Shown: piece after piece, positions 1-8,111 of the stretch | Layout: each line of letters starts with the position of its first letter | Numbering within the stretch: position 1 is the stretch's first letter | From: Bacteroidales bacterium | GTDB lineage: Bacteria > Bacteroidota > Bacteroidia > Bacteroidales > JAADJA01 | DNA: 35,362 nucleotides | Direction of reading: 5' to 3' | NCBI GenBank assembly: GCA_020438105.1 | Contig: JAGQVE010000044.1 | Coordinates: 1 to 35,362 of the forward strand | Position numbers and translations under genes: made by a program | Notes under the pieces: generated by a model | The model's database searches: none | Seen by the model: only the letters and a program-made list of their open reading frames with translations | What the model was told of the DNA's origin: nothing

Positions 1-362
1 TGGCACAGGAGATCAGTGAAAATAAGGCGCTCCGACTTGGAAAGGCACATGAAAAAGGAAATTATCTGGAGTTAAAAAAAGCAAAAAAGAAGGGCATTTA
101 CAACTCCCATGATGCGGTGGCGTCTGAAATGGATCTTTATAACAATCAGATCGGCATTGAAATAGGGCTGCAATACCCTGAGGCGAGCAGGGAGGAACTC
201 AAACTATTGATCACTGAAGCTATTCTTTCGGGTAAAATGATGGTAATCAAAAAAAATGAAAAGGGAGAATTCCTGGATGAAAATGGCGATACCATCCCAA
301 AAGAAAAATTAATTGGAATCTGGGAAACCGATAAAGTGCTGGTGAAAAGTGATTATCGCTGA
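1..362 (+). CDS. C-terminal part of a DUF6973-like protein (5' truncated by window edge)
   Basis: The reading frame is open from base 3 to the TGA at 360-362 with no stop, so this is the last roughly 119 residues of a longer gene that begins outside the window. A GTG at 117 could be taken as a start, but the codons before it continue the same protein. Visible features are a segment KALRLGKAHEKG, then EMDLYNNQIGIEIG, then a charged tail ending LVKSDYR. The pattern of AHE followed by MDLYNN.xG is what I recall of the DUF6973 domain, found in secreted or cell-surface proteins of Bacteroidota. Function is unknown. It converges on the next gene with only 8 bases between the stops. The domain call is from memory and moderate. 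Confidence 0.65.
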   Translation, partial: AQEISENKALRLGKAHEKGNYLELKKAKKKGIYNSHDAVASEMDLYNNQIGIEIGLQYPEASREELKLLITEAILSGKMMVIKKNEKGEFLDENGDTIPKEKLIGIWETDKVLVKSDYR

Positions 363-370
363 TCAACGGA

Positions 371-1708
371 TCATTTTACAATCATCTTCCGCGTTTCTGT
401 TTTACCGGCTTTACTCAAAACCACAAAATAAACCCCTGAAGTGAGGTTGTCAAGTTGAATGTTTTTTTGATGTCCAAAAGTTTCTGAGTTGTAAAACTCC
501 ACACCCTGAGCGTTGATTACCTGAACATCCATATCAGCCACATTCCTGATTTCAAATTTACCGGGTGCCGGGTTAGGACCCATGATCACCTTTTGGAATA
601 ATACTTTACCCAGGCCGGTATTGATATCCACATGCACAGTCCAGTCTTGCTCGGCATAACCGTCGAGGTGGTAAATTAGGTCGCCCATAAAGTTATTGGG
701 AGTTATGCTATTCACCTGTATATTCCCATTTACTGAAACTTCCACACCACGAACCTCATAGGTGGCAATCAGGGAGCTTACATCGGTGCCTGCCGGAACA
801 GTGAGGTAAACATCATTGCCTTCAATGAACCCTTCCACATCTTCATTGAGGCCTTCATTCAGTTCGGCCAGAAATTTGAAATTCAGGAATTCGGGGGCTC
901 CCAGGCTCTTAAAGCTTTGCCCTTCGATAAAAACACCGCTGTCGTAAATTCCATCACCTGCATCAGCAACGGCAATTTTAAAATGATAGGTTTCATCGGG
1001 AACGACAATGATCTGCATTTCAATCGGAACAGTAAATCCATCGTAGCCTATCGTTAATCCATTGGTATTATCTGCATAATATTCACAATTGGTGCAGGGA
1101 CCGGTTGGAACAGTTCCGCAAGATGCATTTCCGTTATTCACACTGTTGATCACTATGGGCACATCTGTTCCGGGAATAAGGGCAATATTAAAATCCACAT
1201 AATTTCCTGTATCAGGTTGTGGTCCGTTTACAAAAAAACCATACACATCATTAAAGGGGGAATTCACCCATTCGTTATATTCTTCCGAACCGAAAACAAA
1301 CATACATTTAATGGTGTCATTTTGGGGTATAAAATCAAATTCAAGGACTGATGCATCGTAGGTAGTTGCTGTTGTGAGTGTATTTAATAGCGGATCGCCG
1401 GGTAAGCCATTAGCTGCTGTTGCGCTGCAAGTTACATTTGGCCCCGGAATATTATATCCCGCACCTGAAGTTAGGAATATTCCGACATCGATGCCCAGAT
1501 TGGTGGTGTTCCCGTTCAAAAATTCACCACTTGCCTGATTGGCTCCTGTATAGGTAACATTGGAATAAGATACCCCCAAACCGATAAGATTTTCAACCAT
1601 CTCTTCCGGTGATGCAGCTGAATTGATGGTGATTTGAGCAAAAGTGCTTTGTGAAATGAAAATGCTTGCAGAAAGAACAAGTGTAAAAAAGAATACGGCT
1701 TTTTTCAT
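371..1708 (-). CDS. Secreted choice-of-anchor L protein with T9SS type A sorting domain
   Basis: A 445-residue exported protein. A Sec signal peptide fills about residues 1-24 (MKK, hydrophobic run, ending STFAQ). Residues about 25-270 form a choice-of-anchor L type domain: TYDASVLEFDFIPQND, VFGSEEYNEWVN, DVYGFFVNGP, ALIPGT and a late YDSGVFIEGQSF are its usual landmarks. A Cys pair, GPCTNCEYY, sits near residue 206. The last 75 or so residues (KVIMGPNPAPGKFEI, then LTSGVYFVVLSKAGK, ending RKMIVK) look like a type A sorting domain, which sends proteins through the type IX secretion system to the surface. Ligand is unknown. It lies 43 bases downstream of a paralogue on the same strand. The -7-like element CAAAGTTA (1740-1747, read on the minus strand as TAACTTTG) could give it a promoter of its own. 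Confidence 0.88.
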   Translation of the reverse strand: MKKAVFFFTLVLSASIFISQSTFAQITINSAASPEEMVENLIGLGVSYSNVTYTGANQASGEFLNGNTTNLGIDVGIFLTSGAGYNIPGPNVTCSATAANGLPGDPLLNTLTTATTYDASVLEFDFIPQNDTIKCMFVFGSEEYNEWVNSPFNDVYGFFVNGPQPDTGNYVDFNIALIPGTDVPIVINSVNNGNASCGTVPTGPCTNCEYYADNTNGLTIGYDGFTVPIEMQIIVVPDETYHFKIAVADAGDGIYDSGVFIEGQSFKSLGAPEFLNFKFLAELNEGLNEDVEGFIEGNDVYLTVPAGTDVSSLIATYEVRGVEVSVNGNIQVNSITPNNFMGDLIYHLDGYAEQDWTVHVDINTGLGKVLFQKVIMGPNPAPGKFEIRNVADMDVQVINAQGVEFYNSETFGHQKNIQLDNLTSGVYFVVLSKAGKTETRKMIVK

Positions 1709-1751
1709 GATCGTTTTATTTTGGTGAGAAAACTGTTCTCAAAGTTAATAA

Positions 1752-3086
1752 TTAATTCGATATCAGTACTTTTTGTTTATGGATTATTCCATTTAATTCC
1801 GTTTGGATGATGTATAAGCCAGGTTTGAGTCCGGCAATTCGCTCCCTGTCATTAGATAATTCCAATGTCCTGATTTTAACGCCTGAGGTATTAAATACCT
1901 GAACAGTGGCTCCGGCTGCTTTGTGAATCACAATGTCTTTTCCCGTGCTGTAAATCCGAACCATTAATTTTGCCTGTTCCGAAACTTCCGTGGAAATATC
2001 GACCAGCACCGACCACGATTTTGATCCTGTTCCCTGCAAGGAATAAAGCACAGGATTTGAAAAATCATTGAGGGTAACTCCGTTCACCTGTTTTTTATCA
2101 CCCACATATACCCAGGCACCGGCATCTTCCCAACTACCCACCAGGCCTGTTACATCCGTTCCGAAAGGGACTGTGAGATGGATCTCATTGTCGTAAACAA
2201 CACCCTCAATATCAAAGGGCAGATCAGGATTGTCCGCTTTCAAAAAATCATAGGAGATAAACTCCGGAGGTCCCAGTGATACAAAATGATCTCCTTCCAA
2301 AAACAGCCCTGAGTCGTAAGCCCGGTTGGAAACATCAGCAATGCCGATTTTGATGTGGTAAATCTCATAAGGAATAACCGGAATCCAGGCAGGTAACTTT
2401 GTTGTAAACCCATCATATTCCATGGCTGTGGTATCAAGGTTTGAGAAATAATAAGCGCAATTGGTACAGGGCCCAACCGGGGGATTGCCTGGTTCAGTCC
2501 ATCCATTATTCACATTGTTAACCTGAACAGTGGAATTGAGGGTGCCGGGAATAATAGCCAAATTTTTATCAGAATAGAATCCACCCATTGGATTCGGTCC
2601 TGTGAGAAATAAGCCACAAACATCGCTGTAGTTTGTATTTACTTTTTCGTCATACGCCTCTGAACCATAAGAATACCAAAGACGCAGCGAATCGTTTTGA
2701 ACCTGAAAATCAAATTCAAGCACGACAGCGTCATAGGTTGTTTGAATTGTAATTGCTTGAAGTGAAGGATGCCCCGGCCTGTTGTTGTTTTTACCTGCAT
2801 CATATGATAAATTGGGCCCGGCAGCCAGGGTGGCATCTCCGGTACACAGCAGTATCCCGTCTTTCATGTTAACAAGTGTTTCTGCTCCATTGGTGAAAAC
2901 AGCCGTTGCACAATTGGCCCCCTGAATGGTTACATTATCATATGCTAAAATACCCGGCCCAAGAATTTTACTGACGATCTGTTCATAGGTCGTGTTGGTA
3001 TCAATTTGTATCTGGGCAAAAATACACGAAGAAATACCTGCAAAAAGAAAAACGACTAAAATGGCTTTGAAGAATAACTTTTTCAT
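1752..3086 (-). CDS. Secreted choice-of-anchor L protein with T9SS sorting domain, paralogue of the downstream gene
   Basis: 444 residues with signal peptide (MKKLFFKAILVV to IFAQ), the same domain order as its neighbour and clear block similarity: TTYDAVVLEFDFQVQND, YGSEAYDEKVN, LAIIPGT, PPVGPCTNCAYYFSN, YDSGLFLEGDHFVSLG. The acidic GSEEY of the neighbour is GSEAY here. The C-terminus (IYSTGKDIVIHKAAG, then GLKPGLYIIQTELNG, ending KVLISN) is a sorting-domain type tail with the GxY(I/F)(I/V) strand. The pair is probably a tandem duplication that has diverged well beyond recent copies. The window also encodes PorT, a T9SS component, at about 18.2 kb. Ligand and role are not known. Confidence 0.88.
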   Translation of the reverse strand: MKKLFFKAILVVFLFAGISSCIFAQIQIDTNTTYEQIVSKILGPGILAYDNVTIQGANCATAVFTNGAETLVNMKDGILLCTGDATLAAGPNLSYDAGKNNNRPGHPSLQAITIQTTYDAVVLEFDFQVQNDSLRLWYSYGSEAYDEKVNTNYSDVCGLFLTGPNPMGGFYSDKNLAIIPGTLNSTVQVNNVNNGWTEPGNPPVGPCTNCAYYFSNLDTTAMEYDGFTTKLPAWIPVIPYEIYHIKIGIADVSNRAYDSGLFLEGDHFVSLGPPEFISYDFLKADNPDLPFDIEGVVYDNEIHLTVPFGTDVTGLVGSWEDAGAWVYVGDKKQVNGVTLNDFSNPVLYSLQGTGSKSWSVLVDISTEVSEQAKLMVRIYSTGKDIVIHKAAGATVQVFNTSGVKIRTLELSNDRERIAGLKPGLYIIQTELNGIIHKQKVLISN

Positions 3087-3106
3087 GACGCGAAAATTTG
3101 GCTTTA

Positions 3107-3114
3107 CAAATATA
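3107..3114 (-). promoter_or_regulatory. Bacteroidota-type -7 element upstream of the choice-of-anchor L gene
   Basis: Read on the minus strand the sequence is TATATTTG, an exact match to the TAnnTTTG -7 box of Bacteroidota. It lies 20 bases upstream of the ATG at 3086, giving a very short leader. No clear TTG box is seen 19-21 bases further upstream, so this is supported by the -7 box alone. Confidence 0.45.
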
Positions 3115-3158
3115 TGAAAATCACGAAGTAAAGACAGAAAACAGAAAGGATCCGTTGC

Positions 3159-4427
3159 TTAAAAGAAAAATTGCAGGCTTACAAATCCACCCCGGCCAAC
3201 GATGGCGGTTTTGCTGAAGTAGGAATTAAGATAGGTGGAGCCTGCCCTCAGTATGATGTGTTCGCTGATGTGCCAGTCGGCTGCCAGGCCATAATTTATT
3301 TTCGAATAGCTGCTGAAAGCCACAATAGGTGTGATTCTAATTTGATCTTTCAAATTCCAGGTGCCAAATACCTCGAGGCGGTAGTTTGAAATGAGTGAAG
3401 GATAATAATAAGCATTGAGCCCGGCATAAAATTTCCCTTCACTGAAAAATTTCCCGGCCGACAGGTTTAATATCATGGGTAGTGATTCGGTAAAAGGTGA
3501 ATCATCGGGGTTATCAAAAATCAGTCGGCGGAGGTTATCGTATGAATAATTGGTGGGAATATCCTGGTTGCCGGTGGTATCATTTGAAATGCCGCTAAAT
3601 CGAAATGTTGAATCCATGGATGCCACAAATGGATTACCGCTCCAGCTTATAAATCCAAGGTTCTGGATGCAAATGCCCGCATAAAAATCTTTCTCCTTTT
3701 GGATGGAGTAATACAGATCGGTGGAAACTCCCAGGCCATTGATATCGGTCAGTTTACCCCAGGAGGTATCGGCTGCTTGTGTTTCGGCGTGCAGGCTTAA
3801 GTCGAGGTAGTCCCCTTCGGGATGGGTGTAAAAACTGCTTCCCGAAACCCCAACCTGATCGTAATTCTGGCCAATGCTTAGGGCCAATTTTGCACTTACT
3901 GCATGGACTACTTCACCCGATCCGAAATAAAATCCTACACCGCCTTTGATCCGGTTGAAATATTGATTTAAATATTCTGAATTGTTGATATACAAGGTTT
4001 GACCGGCATAAGGTTTATTCCCTTTCAGCAAAATACGGATCAGATCTGAATCAAGCTGGCTGTCGAGCACATTTTGAAAATCGACACCAAAATAATAAAA
4101 CATGGAACCAGGCTTTTGTTTGGAATTGAACCAGGCATCCAGCCCCGACTGACGGATCCGGCCGGTTAACGTTTGACCATTCAGGTTGTTGATCTGATCA
4201 TCTTTCATTTCATCGGTAAGCAGCTCCGAACTATTCACCGCAGCAAAAAAATCATTGGTGAAATGATTGCTGTTGGCATCATCCGAATAAAAAGCCCGCA
4301 AATTGTATTTCCATCCGGCATTGTTTTGAGAAGTTGGGAAATAGGGTGTATAACCCGGCATTTGAGCCAAAACATTTCCTGCCCAAATCATCAAAATCAT
4401 CCATATGCCCACTTTTGTTTTTCCCAT
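3159..4427 (-). CDS. DUF5723 family outer-membrane-type protein
   Basis: About 422 residues. The frame also has a TTG three bases earlier (4430), but the ATG at 4427 is the better start because it overlaps the stop of the upstream lipoprotein gene as TGATG, a classic coupling arrangement. A signal peptide (MGKTKVGIWMILMIWAGNVLAQ) precedes a Gly- and aromatic-rich, beta-strand-like sequence that ends in FVSLQFFF; a terminal aromatic residue is typical of outer-membrane barrels. Landmarks are SGLDAWFNSKQKP near residue 95, GLGVSTDLYYSI near 232 and FYAGLNAYYYPS near 330, which match my memory of DUF5723 proteins. Function is unknown. The coupling suggests it works with the lipoprotein encoded just upstream. 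Confidence 0.8.
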   Translation of the reverse strand: MGKTKVGIWMILMIWAGNVLAQMPGYTPYFPTSQNNAGWKYNLRAFYSDDANSNHFTNDFFAAVNSSELLTDEMKDDQINNLNGQTLTGRIRQSGLDAWFNSKQKPGSMFYYFGVDFQNVLDSQLDSDLIRILLKGNKPYAGQTLYINNSEYLNQYFNRIKGGVGFYFGSGEVVHAVSAKLALSIGQNYDQVGVSGSSFYTHPEGDYLDLSLHAETQAADTSWGKLTDINGLGVSTDLYYSIQKEKDFYAGICIQNLGFISWSGNPFVASMDSTFRFSGISNDTTGNQDIPTNYSYDNLRRLIFDNPDDSPFTESLPMILNLSAGKFFSEGKFYAGLNAYYYPSLISNYRLEVFGTWNLKDQIRITPIVAFSSYSKINYGLAADWHISEHIILRAGSTYLNSYFSKTAIVGRGGFVSLQFFF

Positions 4428-6028
4428 CAATTCTCAAATAAATAGGTGAAATCTCCGATCACTTTCAGTTCCACAAAATCGGTTGAATGAATGACTACAT
4501 GCTCGTTGAGCACCGAATTAACCGTGAGTTCGTAATAAATATAACTGGCCGCCGGAATGCTTTCCCGAAGCTGATCATCAAGCGGTATTGGAAAACGCGT
4601 GATCACGGCTTCCGCAACGCCATTATCCGCATCAAGCAAGGCGCCGGGAGCAAATGCCTTGTATAAAAGTGTATCAATATTGTTGAAATTCTCGTCCTGG
4701 AAATAGAGGTTCACATCCAGGTTAAACGGAAAGCCGTTATTGAGTGCCAGCACCAGATTCCCATCCTTCACATTATTAAGCTGAATGCCTTCTCCGTTCC
4801 ACGCCATCCGTGACGATTCCAGCAAACTGTCGATCCGGATACCCCCAAACATCCTTGCCTGCAGGTACACCTGAACCGGGAAATCGTAATACAGAAAGTT
4901 GTTGTAATGCGTTGAATCGGCCAGCACATTGGTTTCAAAGGTCATGGTGTATGCAATCTCATCGGGCATCACGGCAATCAGTTCCGGGAAATTGGAATCC
5001 GAAAAATCAAAGTTTGTGATGGCCGGCGTCACATTCCCGGATTCTAGGCCATTTTCCACTCCACGCGGCACAAACATATCTTCCCCTACCAGCAAACCTT
5101 CCAGCGTTTTTTGGTTTCCGGTGCTGTTGTTGATGGCGGTCAACTCTTGAATATTGATGTTGGCTTCCAGTCCGTAATAATTTTCGAAACGCAAAAAAAC
5201 CTGCGCCTGCTCAAAGGAGAGTCCGCCAATTTGCAGGTCGTTGAAAAAGTCGATGGGTTGCGACTCAGGGCCAAAATGAAAAGTGTTTTGACCAAAATAG
5301 CCCCGCGCATAATCCAGAATAATTTCTTCAAAATAGATATTCACTGCAAACGAATCGGTGGGGAAAAGGGTAACCGGGCCGGGTTCATCCGGGTGGACGA
5401 TCAGCGCCAGGTAATAGTTGAGCATGTTGATGGTGTCCCCATCGGTGCCGGTTAAATCAAGGCGATAATACGAAACATCATACGATTTGCTGATGCTCTC
5501 AAAGGTAGGAACCGACTCTTTCACAAGGAAAGTATCCGTTTCATTCCGCACTGCCGAATTAATCCCAAACACCACCTCCAGGTCGCTTTCCGACTGATCA
5601 AAAGCCTCGAACACAACTGCTCCGGAGCGGATCAGGGCAGCTACCAGTTTGATCCCTTTAATGTCGTAAGATGCAATATCGAGGGGCCAGTCAAACACCT
5701 CCTTGATGATGGTATCTCCCGGTTGCAATGTGATGGGATTGGGCAATGCCTCCAGTCCAAAACCCCAGCTAAACAGGGTGTCGGGGAGTTTTACCAGCGA
5801 ATCTACATTGAGTTTGTACAGCTCATCATCAAAAACAAAAGAGATGGTTTGATCAGCATTTACATCAAAGAAAGTGCTGTCGAGAATATCCGTTACATGA
5901 ATGGTGTCGGAAACAAGCGGGGTTAGCAGGTCTACTTCCCAGGAGGGACTCGGACGATCTTTCTGACATCCGGATAAAAAGATGACCAAAGCTGCCAACA
6001 ACAAAATTCCACTTCGAAAATAATTCAT
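4427..6028 (-). CDS. Large lipoprotein of unknown function, coupled to the DUF5723 gene
   Basis: 533 residues beginning MNYFRSGILLLAALVIFLSGC, a lipoprotein signal with lipobox LSGC (Cys at residue 21). The body has no family I recognise: it is acidic, rich in beta-type segments, and repeatedly describes strand pairs such as GDTIIKEVFDWPLDI. No repeats or catalytic motif stand out. Its TGA overlaps the ATG of the DUF5723 gene (TGATG), so both are likely translated from one message and the products may share an envelope assembly. The ATG at 6028 is the only good start and sits directly before the signal sequence. Confidence 0.85.
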   Translation of the reverse strand: MNYFRSGILLLAALVIFLSGCQKDRPSPSWEVDLLTPLVSDTIHVTDILDSTFFDVNADQTISFVFDDELYKLNVDSLVKLPDTLFSWGFGLEALPNPITLQPGDTIIKEVFDWPLDIASYDIKGIKLVAALIRSGAVVFEAFDQSESDLEVVFGINSAVRNETDTFLVKESVPTFESISKSYDVSYYRLDLTGTDGDTINMLNYYLALIVHPDEPGPVTLFPTDSFAVNIYFEEIILDYARGYFGQNTFHFGPESQPIDFFNDLQIGGLSFEQAQVFLRFENYYGLEANINIQELTAINNSTGNQKTLEGLLVGEDMFVPRGVENGLESGNVTPAITNFDFSDSNFPELIAVMPDEIAYTMTFETNVLADSTHYNNFLYYDFPVQVYLQARMFGGIRIDSLLESSRMAWNGEGIQLNNVKDGNLVLALNNGFPFNLDVNLYFQDENFNNIDTLLYKAFAPGALLDADNGVAEAVITRFPIPLDDQLRESIPAASYIYYELTVNSVLNEHVVIHSTDFVELKVIGDFTYLFEN

Positions 6029-6146
6029 AGACTTAATAACCCTTAAAATACTGCTGTGTTCAATTGAAACTTGTACATTAGACGTAGTGATTTTGTTTCC
6101 ATAATTATTAAACCATCGGTGCTGCTGCCGGTAATTTGCATTCTCT

Positions 6147-6154
6147 ATCTTTGT
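6147..6154 (+). promoter_or_regulatory. -7 element TATCTTTG before the MutS-like gene
   Basis: TATCTTTG matches the Bacteroidota TAnnTTTG box exactly. It lies inside the N-terminal extension that would exist if the TTG at 6136 were the start, which argues for the ATG at 6175 instead. A matching upstream TTG box at the usual 19-21 base spacing is not evident. Confidence 0.45.
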
Positions 6155-6174
6155 ATTCCAACATTTTGGTAATC

Positions 6175-7512
6175 ATGCACACCCTTCACATCGACCGAAA
6201 AACGATCACGGAGCTTGAACTTTTGGAATCGGAGCCTCATCGCAAAAGTGTTTTTGAAATGGTCAATCTTACGGAGACTTCTGGCGGAAAAGACAAGCTC
6301 ATGCGGCAGTTTTTGAAGCCTGAATTTGATCCTGATCTGGTTCGCCAAAAACATAAGGCAATCAAATTCATCCTCGAGCATCAGGCTGATTGGGAGTTGC
6401 CGCTAAATCAAAAGCTGATGGACCTGGTGGAATATTATTATTTCCTCAATATCGATCCGGTGATCAGCAATTTTAAGATCGTCAATTATTTTGAAGGGCT
6501 TCGTTATTGGGTGATGTACCGTTCCTATTACAAAACTTTTAAGGAGGGGATTAAAAATCTTTACCTGCTTTTCCGGCATTTGAGCAAGTTTTATTTGAAG
6601 GTCAGGGGAAGTGAGTTGCCGCCATTTTTGAAAAGGATCATCAGTCAGATGGGTGAAATTCTGAAGGAGAAATTCATTCGAGAGATACTGGAGAATGATG
6701 ATGATGATGAAGCCCCTGGGTTTCTTTCGATATTCACGGTTGATAAGGCTTTTCGGGAGGATCACAAAGCGCAGATGGCAGTTTTGATCGATCTCATTTA
6801 CGAACTCGACCTCGTTATCTGCATGGCCAAAGTCCATCAAAAGTACGACCTTCAATTCCCAACTTTTGTGGAGAGTGAAAAGGCTGTACTTGAAGTGGAA
6901 GGGCTCCGGCATTTATTTGTCAAAAACTGCACACCCAATGACCTGAAGTTTGGTGATCATCATTTTTTTATGTTTGTTACCGGGCCCAATATGGCCGGCA
7001 AAACAACCTACCTGAAAGCAGCCGGTGTGGCTGTATTTCTGGCTCATTTGGGATTTGGGGTGCCGGCCCGTTCGATGATGCTCTCCGGTTTCGACCGGAT
7101 TTTTTCCAGCATCAATGTGTCGGATAATCTGAGCAAAGGCTACAGCTATTTTTACAGCGAAGTGCTGCGGGTGAAGGAGGCCGCCCAACTGCTCAAAAAG
7201 CAAAAACGCAACCTTTTTATTTTTGATGAATTATTTCGGGGAACCAATGTGAAAGACGCCTTTGATGGCTCTTTGCTGGTGATCCGTGGATTTCTGAACT
7301 GGAATCAGTCGGTGTTTTTGTTGTCCTCCCATTTGATTGAACTGGCAAAGGAACTCCAGGAAGAAACCGGCATACAGTTTAACTATTTCGATTCGGCGGT
7401 GAAGGAGGGAAAGCCTGTGTTTAGCTTTAATTTAAAAGAGGGCATTTCAGATGAGCGGTTGGGATTGCTTATCCTTAAAAATGAAAATATTGATCAATTG
7501 CTGAATCCGTAA
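6175..7512 (+). CDS. Stand-alone MutS-like ATPase (MutS domain III/V type)
   Basis: 445 residues from the ATG at 6175, half the length of a canonical MutS (about 850). The N-terminal half is helical, as expected of the MutS core and lever domains, and lacks the mismatch-reading Phe-x-Glu domain. The C-terminal half is a MutS ATPase: Walker A GPNMAGKTTYLK near residue 270, the VSDNLSKGYSYFYSEV stretch near 320-335 (equivalent of the usual S(T)F..E segment), Walker B LFIFDELFRGTN near 346, and the SSHLIEL switch region near 385. Walker A has Thr where mutS usually has Ser. Such short MutS-related ATPases are common in Bacteroidota; no mismatch-repair role follows from the sequence. The gene stands alone, divergent from the lipoprotein gene. 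Confidence 0.88.
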   Translation: MHTLHIDRKTITELELLESEPHRKSVFEMVNLTETSGGKDKLMRQFLKPEFDPDLVRQKHKAIKFILEHQADWELPLNQKLMDLVEYYYFLNIDPVISNFKIVNYFEGLRYWVMYRSYYKTFKEGIKNLYLLFRHLSKFYLKVRGSELPPFLKRIISQMGEILKEKFIREILENDDDDEAPGFLSIFTVDKAFREDHKAQMAVLIDLIYELDLVICMAKVHQKYDLQFPTFVESEKAVLEVEGLRHLFVKNCTPNDLKFGDHHFFMFVTGPNMAGKTTYLKAAGVAVFLAHLGFGVPARSMMLSGFDRIFSSINVSDNLSKGYSYFYSEVLRVKEAAQLLKKQKRNLFIFDELFRGTNVKDAFDGSLLVIRGFLNWNQSVFLLSSHLIELAKELQEETGIQFNYFDSAVKEGKPVFSFNLKEGISDERLGLLILKNENIDQLLNP

Positions 7513-7545
7513 ACAGAACAGGCTAATCAGTCTGCAAGTTTTTTT

Positions 7546-7585
7546 ACGCAGCGTTTCGCAGAGTTGGCGCAGAGTTACGCAGAGG
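7546..7585. repeat. Short direct repeat of the CGCAGAG type
   Basis: ACGCAG, CGCAGAG, GCGCAGAG and ACGCAGAG occur in a row at roughly 13-base spacing, flanked by T runs. I recall this kind of sequence as a scattered intergenic repeat in Bacteroidota genomes. No coding potential. Confidence 0.55.
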
Positions 7586-7617
7586 TTTTTTTGAAAATAG
7601 AAGTGCGAGGCTGTTTC

Positions 7618-7760
7618 CCAGAACCCAGAACCCCCGTCCGACCGGTGTCGTCCGGGCGGGCCCGTCCGAACGGTTGTTCATCCGGGCAGGCTGAACTCAG
7701 AACCCTGAACCCCGAACCCCGAACTCAGAACTCAGAACCCTGAACCCCGAACTTCGAACT
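7618..7760. repeat. Degenerate heptad tract (CAGAACC/CTGAACC/CCGAACC) interrupted by palindromes
   Basis: Seven-base units of the form CxGAACy are repeated from 7618 to 7634 and again from 7691 to 7760, with the two parts separated by a 58-base GC-rich element. The last units read GAACTTCGAACT, and the same words occur in the tRNA-Glu leader at 19793-19818. The tract reaches to within 3 bases of the stop codon of the Mop gene. This and the preceding repeat account for the whole 250-base gap between the MutS-like and Mop genes. Confidence 0.7.
7633..7690. repeat. Tandem pair of GC-rich imperfect hairpins (REP-like)
   Basis: Two similar units lie head to tail: 7633-7660 (CCCGTCCGA ... TCCGGGCGGG) and 7661-7690 (CCCGTCCGAA ... 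TCCGGGCAGG). Each can fold into an imperfect hairpin whose arms are the C-rich and G-rich ends. Composition is far richer in G+C than the surroundings. The same words occur in the inverted arms at 20202-20222 and 20281-20299. They resemble REP sequences mobilised by RAYT-type transposases; no RAYT gene is in the window. Confidence 0.65.
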
Positions 7761-7762
7761 AG

Positions 7763-7975
7763 TTAGTGTTCCACCCCCACCATCACATTAGAAGCTTTCA
7801 CCACGGCATACACCTGTTTGCCAACTTCTATTTCAAGACTTTCGGCAGAGGTTTTGGTGATGATCGAAGTGATCTCCACTCCGGGTGCCAGTTCGATGAC
7901 CACCTCAGTGTTTACACTGCCTTCGTTTACTTTTTTTACAATTCCTTTGAGTTGATTCCTTGCACTGATTTTCAT
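7763..7975 (-). CDS. Mop/TOBE-domain molybdate-binding protein (molbindin-like)
   Basis: A complete 70-residue protein consisting of one TOBE/Mop domain: SARNQLKGIVKKVNEGSVN, then TEVVIELAPG, then ITSIITKTSAESLEIEVGK and VYAVVKASNVMVGVE. These are the signature positions of molbindins, which assemble as hexamers and hold molybdate or tungstate at subunit interfaces in the cytoplasm. The length is the usual one for a single-domain molbindin. No molybdate transporter (modABC) or molybdopterin gene is nearby, so it is an orphan here, next to a repeat tract. The ATG at 7975 is the first in frame and gives the canonical N-terminus MKISARNQ. Confidence 0.92.
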   Translation of the reverse strand: MKISARNQLKGIVKKVNEGSVNTEVVIELAPGVEITSIITKTSAESLEIEVGKQVYAVVKASNVMVGVEH

Positions 7976-8111
7976 TGCCTGTTTTAAATTTTAATCCCTA
8001 ATTCTTATATCATCTAAATCAGGAGGGCAATTTGCTCCCTTTAGGGTAGGGGCAAACAAATTGATCTCCATCCTATAGGAATCAAACATTTTGAAAAAAC
8101 AAAAGTTTATC

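Noticed and set aside
6403..6912. 169-codon open frame on the minus strand inside the MutS-like gene
   Set aside because: It is antisense to a well-supported gene, has no family features, and its codon pattern is the mirror of the real frame.
7618..7760. A regularly spaced repeat array that might be CRISPR-like
   Set aside because: The unit is only seven bases, degenerate, with no spacers and no cas genes; it is a simple tandem tract interrupted by palindromes.
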